Source: Acinetobacter pittii (GTDB taxonomy: Bacteria > Pseudomonadota > Gammaproteobacteria > Pseudomonadales > Moraxellaceae). Taken from it: a stretch of 64,000 nt of DNA. This document shows, piece by piece, positions 58,401-64,000 of the stretch. Position numbers and translations under genes: made by a program. Below the pieces are notes generated by a model. The model was given only the letters and a program-made list of their open reading frames with translations. It did not search any database and was not told the origin of the DNA. The stretch covers positions 2,976,001 through 3,040,000 of the forward strand of contig NZ_CP139249.1 in NCBI RefSeq assembly GCF_034064985.1. Direction: 5' to 3'. How positions within the stretch are numbered: the first letter of the stretch is position 1; each line of letters begins with the position of its first letter.

Positions 58401-58911
58401 AAACACCTGCCGCCTCTTCAATAAACACACGCATTTCTTCTGGCTTGGCATCAACCAAACGGTTAATCATGCCTTGTTCAATCACTGCATAAGAACGCGG
58501 CCCTAGGCCTGTTCCCAAAAAAATATCGGTAATATCACGACGGCGGCAACGAGTACCATTTAAGAAATATTCGGACTTCCCTTCACGAGTGACCTGACGG
58601 CGAACGGCTAATTCATTATAAGCATTATAAGCCCCGCCCAATTTGCCATAGGTATTATCAAAGCGTAGCTCAACACTGGCCACACCAACGGGCTTGCGCT
58701 TGGATGTTCCTGTAAAAATAACATCTTGCATGCTACCACCACGTAGCTGACGGGCATTTGATTCACCCATCACCCAGCGGATCGCATCGATTACATTGGA
58801 TTTGCCACAACCGTTTGGGCCAACCACTGCTGTGCGGTTCGCCTTAAAATTTAAAGTTGTACTATCTGCAAAAGATTTAAAGCCGGAAAGTTTTAAACTG
58901 CTTAAACGCAT
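55462..58911 (-). CDS. smc: Chromosome segregation protein SMC
   Basis: SMC is the ATPase of the condensin complex with ScpA and ScpB (40.3-41.7 kb). The 1149-residue protein has the Walker A GPNGCGKSNVIDAI (near residue 31), a long glutamine-rich coiled coil, a hinge around residues 515-650, then the signature LLSGGEKALTALAL and Walker B FCVLDEVDAPLDDANV. Glutamine is unusually frequent in both coils. It lies ten bases after the GntR gene. Confidence 0.96.
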   Translation of the reverse strand: MRLSSLKLSGFKSFADSTTLNFKANRTAVVGPNGCGKSNVIDAIRWVMGESNARQLRGGSMQDVIFTGTSKRKPVGVASVELRFDNTYGKLGGAYNAYNELAVRRQVTREGKSEYFLNGTRCRRRDITDIFLGTGLGPRSYAVIEQGMINRLVDAKPEEMRVFIEEAAGVSRYQARRRETLQHLEHTEQNLSRLEDIALELKSQLKTLKRQSEAAVQYKTLESQIRTLKIEILSFQADKSVRLQEEYTVQMNELGETFKLVRSELSTIEHDLEATSALFQRLIQQSSPLQQEWQQAEKKLSELKMTLEQKQSLFQQNSTTLVQLEQQKAQTKERLQLSELQLETLNNQLEEQTEALTGIEHTATEAEQSFADLQSQQKQAQQQFEQIKAQVEKQQQQKMQMAAQIEQLGKNVQRIEQQKETLQHQANQIQSHVHEDEQGELEQLQQQLRSEISMFETEIEQQLLHLEQSQQQHQSSKNQQQTLKTEIQVLLSEQKNLSQLVAKQSLKQNQDTLRLMQALQLTELGKSHAQIVEKFLAKWLQAHIVETEQIFQEGIARQLKPSEQISKFKGNLTCLNEWIASPQLSIFSNVAIAQDLTQALNEQKQLEHGQSILTLDGYHVGQDWVIALMYDDESQSAQGMLSHRIRLDEIEQTLEKQQPELQALDQIVMQQKDELGQLQADVQHKQQVVKQKQKDLQQLDVQIAKQQTAAQAFLLQKQQLKDQLAQLDMQLEEDAMQKDDLEIDLHALAIKLETILPDYKTLQFRVEELTEQLEEQQQALQHQQQEREILRRNSTQITQQIELLEKDISFLQSQYQQIAAQMEQAKKFVDPIQLELPNLESEFQQQFAQTEKLQKNWNEWQLELNSVQEKQQTLTDQRHQYQQKDEQLREQLEQKRLAWQAAKSDREHYQEQLKELNAEIQKGLQIDLTEHQQKLEKVQKQFEKIGAVNLAASQEFEEVSQRFDELSHQIQDLENTVTQLKDAMKSIDQETRKLFMTTFDQINQELQNLFPKVFNGGEASLSLEDDWQSGVKLMARPPGKKNSSLALLSGGEKALTALALVFAIFRLNPAPFCVLDEVDAPLDDANVQRYCNLVKELSEHVQFIYITHNKLAMTMATDLLGVTMPEPGTSKLVTVDLEQAKEYGLVSES

Positions 58912-58921
58912 AATGCCCTAA

Positions 58922-59617
58922 CTAGCGGCGTGAGCGTCTTGCCCAGGCCAATTCAATCTGTTTCATTCGTGTCAGCGATTCCAACACAAGGTTACGTAAG
59001 TGTCGACAAAAATCTTCCATAAATAAAGCGGCTTGTTGTGATTTTCGGATTAAAATTGCATCAGTCACGAGTTTAAATAATGCAAATGCTTCTTGCAGTT
59101 CCCGCTTAGAGGTATTTAAGGTCAAAAAATAACTACGACGTAATGAAGGCAATAGCTCTTTATAAAACTTCATTAGATAAGGATTACCGACCATATCTTG
59201 CTGTTCAGCTAAATATTGGAAGACTCCATCATAAAATTTTTCGATATCACCTGCTTTAACATGTTCAAGAAGTTGTTCTAACAATAGCTGCAATTGATCA
59301 GCTTCATGCGCACGCCATGTTTCACTCATACGTTGTACAATATGTCCCAATATCATCATATTTGTATCAAACAGTGCTTTAACTTGTTGTGCAGACATTT
59401 CTGAGACAATTGCCCCGCGGCGTGGGAATATCTCAATTAAATGAGTACGCTCTAATAATAACAATGCTTCACGAACTGACCCTCGGCTAACGTCAAGTTC
59501 TTTGGCAATACGAAGCTCTTGAATACGTTCGCCTTCAACCAGTTCGCCACTAATAATCTGTTCACTAATATATTTGACAATTTGCTCAGAAAGACTTTCT
59601 GTCTCTTCGAGATTCAT
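58922..59617 (-). CDS. GntR-family regulator (FCD/FadR type)
   Basis: The 231-residue protein has an N-terminal winged helix (LRIAKELDVSRGSVREALLLLERTHLIEIFPRRGAIVSE, residues 30-68) and an all-helical FCD ligand domain. The effector is unknown. It is only ten bases from smc on the same strand, so the two are probably cotranscribed, an unusual partner for a chromosome-segregation gene. It has a basic end (ARRSRR). Confidence 0.88.
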   Translation of the reverse strand: MNLEETESLSEQIVKYISEQIISGELVEGERIQELRIAKELDVSRGSVREALLLLERTHLIEIFPRRGAIVSEMSAQQVKALFDTNMMILGHIVQRMSETWRAHEADQLQLLLEQLLEHVKAGDIEKFYDGVFQYLAEQQDMVGNPYLMKFYKELLPSLRRSYFLTLNTSKRELQEAFALFKLVTDAILIRKSQQAALFMEDFCRHLRNLVLESLTRMKQIELAWARRSRR

Positions 59618-59871
59618 AAATCACCCGCTACTTTTTATATGCATTAATCCATGCTTTTCTTTCGCATCCTTGTTTTTAACTGATCCCATCGATTAAAAAC
59701 TATGTCATTGTCTGACAATTTCATTGCATTTTAAGCCAACCCATTTAAAAACAACACCAAAATCGGATGAATAAAAGCCCCGAATGTTCTTATATTTTAT
59801 GAATAAAAAAGCTCGAATTCCTAAAAATTCAAGCTTTTAACCATAGTCTTATAAATTTAAGATTTTAGTCT
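59618..59871. other. 254-base intergenic region between the GntR and TauE/SafE genes
   Basis: No gene is visible. The right half should hold the GntR-smc promoter. A hairpin AAAAGCTCGAATT / AATTCAAGCTTTT (59807-59838) with T on the minus strand is the terminator of the permease gene. Confidence 0.55.
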
Positions 59872-60675
59872 CTAGTGCATAATGCCTTTATAAATAAAAT
59901 AACTGCCGACCACGACTAACAAACAAGCAAAGCTTTTTTTTAACATTTGCGGTGATAGTGCATGAGCAACCTTTGCTCCAAGCTTCGCTGTGACAAAACT
60001 CATGATACTAATGCCAATAAACGCATAGATGTGCACATAACCAATCGTGTTAGGCACTGAAATTTGTTCTTTCGCACCAAACCACATAAATCCAATCGCT
60101 CCTGCAACTGCGATTGGTAAACCGCAAGCAGCAGAAGTCGCAACTGCTTTTTGCATTACCACGCCATGACGATTTAAATATGGGACGGTTAAGCTTCCAC
60201 CCCCAATACCAAAAATTGCAGAGGCAATGCCAATACCTCCACCCGCCATAAATTGCATAGGTGTTGAAGGAAGCCGACGTGTTGGGTCAACAACGACATG
60301 TGCTCCTTTAAACATCCGATAAGCCATAAAAACTGCAAAAACGCCAATAAGAAGTTGCAAATGCTGACCAGACATCAAGTCGGCAATGCCTGCCCCTAAA
60401 AATGAGCCAATCACTAATCCAGGCGCTAAATTACGAAAAACAGGCCAAAGTACCGCACCCTTTTTATGATGAGCCGAAACAGAACTAAAAGACGTCACGA
60501 TAATAGTTGCAAGCGATGTTCCAACTGCAATATGCATGATTACCGCTGGGTCATAGTTTAGCTGGGTAAAAACCACATAGAGGATTGGTACAATAATTAG
60601 TCCACCGCCCACCCCAAACAATCCGGCAGTAAAACCAGCAATTGCGCCAATGAGTAAATATATGATTAACTCCAT
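59872..60675 (-). CDS. TauE/SafE (TSUP) family permease
   Basis: The 267-residue membrane protein has about eight hydrophobic segments and the family repeats GAIAGFTAGLFGVGGGLIIVPIL and GIGIASAIFGIGGGSLTVPYL. TSUP proteins move sulfite, sulfoacetate or related organic anions, but the substrate cannot be told here. It is divergent from birA with 30 bases between the starts, so the promoters overlap. Confidence 0.88.
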   Translation of the reverse strand: MELIIYLLIGAIAGFTAGLFGVGGGLIIVPILYVVFTQLNYDPAVIMHIAVGTSLATIIVTSFSSVSAHHKKGAVLWPVFRNLAPGLVIGSFLGAGIADLMSGQHLQLLIGVFAVFMAYRMFKGAHVVVDPTRRLPSTPMQFMAGGGIGIASAIFGIGGGSLTVPYLNRHGVVMQKAVATSAACGLPIAVAGAIGFMWFGAKEQISVPNTIGYVHIYAFIGISIMSFVTAKLGAKVAHALSPQMLKKSFACLLVVVGSYFIYKGIMH

Positions 60676-60705
60676 AAATGTTTTACCACTCTGCTCATAT
60701 TCAAC

Positions 60706-61458
60706 ATGGATTTAGAGACTCGCCAACTACAACAACTTTTAAGCGCAAAAAACCAGCTTCCAGAAGTGGTTTTATTAAAAGCAACCACAACTTCGACCAA
60801 TGATGATATTCGTGAAATTGCCCAAAAAGGCATTACAACAGGCTTGGTTTGCAGTGCTCAACAAACTCAAGGGCGAGGCCAACATCAACGGCAATGGATT
60901 TCACCTGAAGGAAACATTTATTTAAGCACATTGGTGCAAACTCGAACACCCTTAGATGGTCGCTTAGCACTTGAAGTTGCTCTAAATATTCTACAAATAC
61001 CGCAGTTACAATCTTTGAACCTGCAAGTGAAATGGCCAAACGATTTATATAGTACTCAAGGGAAATGGGGTGGAATTTTGGTTGAACCTCTTTCTCAGCA
61101 TCAGGCTATTGTGGGTGTGGGTATTAATTTAAAAACACCACCAGTGACAGATAGCGATCAACCGATTACCTCTCTAGAAGATTTAGGCCTAGAGCAAATG
61201 AGTCGCCTTGAGTTAATTTCAGAACTTTATGTTGCAATTCAAAATGCTGCTCGCTGGTTTGATCATGGCTGCTACAATTTGGCAGGACGTTTTAACCATC
61301 ATGCTGCATGGATCAACCAGTTAGTTCAGTTTGAGCATAGCCAAGGACTGGTGCATGGTCGTTTCGTTGGGATTTCCAATGAAGGTGCGGTAATTCTTGA
61401 AACTCCAGAACCACAGCAGTTTTATCAAGGTCGTTTAAGACCACAGACCACTCAGTAA
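60706..61458 (+). CDS. birA: Biotin-[acetyl-CoA-carboxylase] ligase, single-domain BirA
   Basis: BirA attaches biotin to carboxylase carrier proteins. The 250-residue protein has the biotinyl-AMP loop GRGQHQRQWISPEGNIYLS, TTTSTNDD, KWPNDLY and GGILVEP, and a small C-terminal domain. It lacks the N-terminal helix-turn-helix of E. coli BirA: only about 20 residues precede the catalytic domain. It therefore should not repress the bio operon. coaX follows after 15 bases. Confidence 0.93.
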   Translation: MDLETRQLQQLLSAKNQLPEVVLLKATTTSTNDDIREIAQKGITTGLVCSAQQTQGRGQHQRQWISPEGNIYLSTLVQTRTPLDGRLALEVALNILQIPQLQSLNLQVKWPNDLYSTQGKWGGILVEPLSQHQAIVGVGINLKTPPVTDSDQPITSLEDLGLEQMSRLELISELYVAIQNAARWFDHGCYNLAGRFNHHAAWINQLVQFEHSQGLVHGRFVGISNEGAVILETPEPQQFYQGRLRPQTTQ

Positions 61459-61473
61459 ATAGGTGTTTTCTCC

Positions 61474-62208
61474 ATGAAAAGTTTATGGCTTGATATAGGA
61501 AACACTCGTTTAAAATACTGGATTACTGAAAATCAGCAAACTATTGAGCATGCAGCCGAGCTACATTTACAGTCTCCTGCCGATTTATTACTGGGATTAA
61601 TCCAACACTTTAAACATCAAGGTCTACATCGAATTGGAATTTCATCGGTACTCGATACTGAAAACAACCAACGTATTCAGCAGATTTTAAAATGGCTTGA
61701 AATTCCTGTGGTCTTTGCCAAAGTTCATTCAGAATATGCAGGCTTACAGTGCGGTTATGAAGTACCGAGTCAGCTCGGTATTGACCGCTGGTTACAAGTT
61801 TTAGCTGTAGCTCAAGCAGATGAAAACTATTGCATTATTGGTTGTGGTACAGCGCTCACAATTGACCTAACGCAAGGCAAACAGCATTTAGGTGGCTACA
61901 TCCTCCCTAATTTATATTTGCAACGAGATGCTCTTATTCAAAATACCAAAGGCATTAAAATTCCAGACTCAGCTTTTGACAATCTAAATCCCGGCAATAA
62001 CACTGTAGATGCAGTACATCACGGTATTTTATTAGGCCTGATTAGTACCATTGAAAATATTATGCAACAATCTCCTAAAAAGCTGCTGCTGACTGGTGGT
62101 GATGCAAAACTATTTGCCAAGTTTTTACAAAAATATGATCCTGTTGTAGAAACCGATCTTTTGCTCAAAGGATTACAGCAATATATTGCTCATTATCCTA
62201 AAGACTAA
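61474..62208 (+). CDS. coaX: Type III pantothenate kinase
   Basis: CoaX phosphorylates pantothenate in the first step of CoA synthesis and is not feedback-inhibited by CoA. The 244-residue ASKHA-fold protein has [11 protein letters not shown] (residues 6-16), the pantothenate motif [10 protein letters not shown] and [10 protein letters not shown]. The birA-coaX pairing is frequent in proteobacteria. coaD and panD, of the same pathway, are also in the window. Confidence 0.94.
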   Translation: MKSLWLDIGNTRLKYWITENQQTIEHAAELHLQSPADLLLGLIQHFKHQGLHRIGISSVLDTENNQRIQQILKWLEIPVVFAKVHSEYAGLQCGYEVPSQLGIDRWLQVLAVAQADENYCIIGCGTALTIDLTQGKQHLGGYILPNLYLQRDALIQNTKGIKIPDSAFDNLNPGNNTVDAVHHGILLGLISTIENIMQQSPKKLLLTGGDAKLFAKFLQKYDPVVETDLLLKGLQQYIAHYPKD

Positions 62209-62220
62209 AATACAGAACAA

Positions 62221-62250
62221 AATAAAAGGCGCTATATGCGCCTTTTATTT
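62221..62250. terminator. Bidirectional terminator between coaX and ffh
   Basis: The stem AAAAGGCGC / GCGCCTTTT with loop TATAT lies between convergent genes with A/T tails. Confidence 0.85.
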
Positions 62251-62257
62251 TATGGAT

Positions 62258-63670
62258 TTATTTCTTTTGGTCATTGTTACCAAAGAGTGGTCCCATTCCG
62301 CCACCGCCGCCGCCAAATTGCTTTTGCATATTGCCTAAAGAACGCATCATTTTGCTCATACCAGATGGATTCGCAAATTTCTTCATCATTTTGGCCATTT
62401 GCGCTTGTTGTTTAATAAGTTTGTTCACTTCAGCAACATCCATACCGCAACCTGCCGCAATACGTTTTTTACGACTTGGGTTCATTAAGTCCGGATTACG
62501 GCGCTCTTTAACAGTCATTGACTGGATAATAGCTTCCATCTTCTTGACTTGTTTTTCAGGGTTCGCTTGCTCAATCGCTTGCTGAATTCCTGCACCGCTC
62601 ATGCCAGGCAACTTATCTAAGAAGCCCATCATGCCGCCCATTTTTTTCATTTGCTCAAATTGCATCAGCATATCTTCAAAGTTGAAGCTACCGCCTTTTT
62701 GCAATTTTTTCGCCATTTTTTCGGCTTTTTCTTTGTCGATTTTGCGTTCAACTTCTTCGACTAAAGAAAGTACGTCACCCATACCTAAAATACGTTGAGC
62801 AACACGGTCCGGATGGAATGGTTCTAAAGCATCAAGCTTCTCGCCCATACCTAAGAACTTGATTGGCTTACCTGTAATAGCACGCACAGAAAGTGCAGCA
62901 CCACCACGTGCATCACCATCAGTTTTAGTAAGAATTACACCTGTAAGTGCCAAAGCATCATTGAATGCTTTTGCTGTATTTGCAGCATCCTGACCTGTCA
63001 TGGCATCAACCACAAACAAGGTTTCAGTCGGCTTAACTGCTGCGTGTAATTCTTTAATTTCGTCCATCATGTCTGCATCGACATGTAGACGTCCTGCCGT
63101 ATCGACAATCAACACATCAGCAAACTGGATTTTTGCTTGTTCAATTGCACGATTAACGATATCGATTGGCTTTTCAGAAGGATCTGAAGGAATAAAGCCT
63201 GCGCCAACTTCATTTGAAACAGTTTCTAACTGTTTAATTGCTGCCGGACGGTAAACGTCGGCAGAAACAGTCATTACTTTTTTCTTTTGACGTTCTTTTA
63301 AGAAACGTGCCAACTTGGCAGCAGTTGTTGTTTTACCTGCACCTTGTAAACCAGCAAGTAATACTACAACAGGAGGTTTCGCACTTAAATCAAGTGTTTC
63401 ATTCGCCTCACCCATCATCTTGGTGAGTTCGTCATAAACAATTTTTACAAATGCCTGGCCTGGTGATAACTGAGTCATCACTTCTTGGCCCAATGCCTCT
63501 TCCTTAACTTTCGCGATAAATTCACGAGTTACAGGTAACGCGACATCGGCTTCAAGAAGTGCCATACGTACTTCACGTAAGGTATCTTTAATATTGTCTT
63601 CGGTCAGCTGCCCTGAGCCAGTAACATTTCTTAAACTCTGTGTGAGTCGTTCTGTTAAGGTATCAAACAT
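62258..63670 (-). CDS. ffh: Signal recognition particle protein Ffh
   Basis: Ffh (SRP54) binds 4.5S RNA and signal sequences and brings ribosomes to FtsY. The 470-residue protein has the N domain, the GTPase loop GLQGAGKTTTAAKLA (near residue 108), DTAGR and TKTDGDARGGAA. The methionine-rich M domain ends in a glycine run (GGGGGGMGP). The gene stands alone on the minus strand, divergent from the membrane protein at the window edge. 4.5S RNA is not in the window. Confidence 0.97.
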   Translation of the reverse strand: MFDTLTERLTQSLRNVTGSGQLTEDNIKDTLREVRMALLEADVALPVTREFIAKVKEEALGQEVMTQLSPGQAFVKIVYDELTKMMGEANETLDLSAKPPVVVLLAGLQGAGKTTTAAKLARFLKERQKKKVMTVSADVYRPAAIKQLETVSNEVGAGFIPSDPSEKPIDIVNRAIEQAKIQFADVLIVDTAGRLHVDADMMDEIKELHAAVKPTETLFVVDAMTGQDAANTAKAFNDALALTGVILTKTDGDARGGAALSVRAITGKPIKFLGMGEKLDALEPFHPDRVAQRILGMGDVLSLVEEVERKIDKEKAEKMAKKLQKGGSFNFEDMLMQFEQMKKMGGMMGFLDKLPGMSGAGIQQAIEQANPEKQVKKMEAIIQSMTVKERRNPDLMNPSRKKRIAAGCGMDVAEVNKLIKQQAQMAKMMKKFANPSGMSKMMRSLGNMQKQFGGGGGGMGPLFGNNDQKK

Positions 63671-63810
63671 TGCAAAATCCGCTTAAAATGGCTAGTTGCA
63701 AAAAAATCTTTCTCGAAATAGAAAATTTATGCATAGAATGCTATAGGATACTTTAGTTCGCAGCGAATTTATATCTTATATAGATGAATTAATCCTGAAA
63801 AAGGTTTGAC

Positions 63811-64000
63811 ATGATTAGCCTCCCCTTGGTTTACACAATTTTGGCACTGATCGCATATACCACTTCTTTCTGGTATCTGTTTATTCGTTTAATGTCAAAA
63901 CGTGAACCAAACCCATGGTTATTTGCATTTGTTGTAACATTAGCACTGCTACTGCACGGCACGGTTTTATGCCATGGCATGCTGACTCCAGCCGGAATTA
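63811..64000 (+). CDS. Cytochrome-c-assembly-type inner membrane protein (YpjD-like), N-terminal part
   Basis: The first 63 codons of a plus-strand gene are visible (MISLPLVYTILALIAYTTSFWYLFIRLMSK...), with AAAAGG six bases before the ATG. Two membrane segments are seen (about residues 5-27 and 39-57). The place beside ffh and the opening pattern suit the CcsA/YpjD family, which has an eight-helix cytochrome-c-assembly domain. Most of the protein is outside the window, so the family call rests on context. Confidence 0.7.
   Translation, partial: MISLPLVYTILALIAYTTSFWYLFIRLMSKREPNPWLFAFVVTLALLLHGTVLCHGMLTPAGI

Overview
The window is chromosomal DNA from a gamma-proteobacterium of the genus Acinetobacter, most likely the A. 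calcoaceticus-baumannii complex. The evidence is the low G+C content, the gene orders hemA|TPR-lolB-ispE-tRNA-Gln-prs-rplY-pth and GntR-smc-zipA-ligA, an A. baumannii-type carnitine oxygenase (CntA with Glu205, His208, His213 and Asp323 at the expected numbers), and LigA and HemJ sequences of Acinetobacter type. Nearly everything is core housekeeping. I see no insertion sequence, prophage, CRISPR array or restriction system.

Layout. 1-4.5 kb: the end of fabB, hemJ, a small HExxH membrane-anchored protein, nadE, and an unknown helical protein translationally coupled to nadE. 4.5-14.8 kb: an accessory block bounded by two near-identical tRNA-Met transcription units. It holds a six-gene L-carnitine catabolic operon (D-malate dehydrogenase, BCCT transporter, alpha/beta hydrolase, CntA, semialdehyde dehydrogenase, CntB), a divergent LysR regulator and an outer-membrane porin. 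14.8-22.4 kb: rnpB, ferredoxin, coaD, smpB, a flavodoxin, pgeF, rluD, bamD and dnaG. 22.4-29.9 kb: hemA, a TPR protein, lolB, ispE, four identical tRNA-Gln genes, prs, rplY, pth and panD. 29.9-32.2 kb: a GDYXXLXY/DUF4401/DUF2157 membrane cluster in which the large protein is split by a frameshift. 32.4-43 kb: an FMN riboswitch with ribB, a HAD phosphatase, thiD, kbp, the fatty-acid cluster acpP-fabG-fabD, rpmF-yceD, epmC, a YciO-type protein, scpA-scpB and rluB. 42.7-47.4 kb: the biotin operon bioA-F-C-D with a BioH-like hydrolase upstream. 47.4-52 kb: otsB-otsA (trehalose), an MFS transporter and a bacterioferritin. 52.3-64 kb: ligA, zipA, smc and a GntR regulator on the minus strand, then a TauE/SafE-type permease, birA-coaX, ffh, and the start of a cytochrome-c-assembly-type membrane protein.

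How the genes work together. The carnitine operon can import carnitine (BCCT), split it to trimethylamine and malic semialdehyde (CntAB), oxidise the aldehyde to malate and decarboxylate the malate to pyruvate; the hydrolase may feed acylcarnitines in. The biotin genes make the cofactor that the single-domain BirA attaches. BirA here has no DNA-binding domain, so the bio promoter must be controlled by something else. acpP, fabG, fabD and fabB supply fatty-acid synthesis. smc with scpAB, zipA and ligA serve chromosome segregation, division and replication.

No clearly new multi-gene system is present. The observations most worth a second look are: the duplicated tRNA-Met units around the carnitine block; a tRNA-Gln whose first two bases lie in the ispE stop codon; terminator-like hairpins directly abutting the starts of ligA and an MFS gene; a repeat-bearing C-terminal tail on BamD; the poly-T frameshift in the DUF2157/DUF4401 protein; and palindromes in the dnaG and bioA promoter regions.
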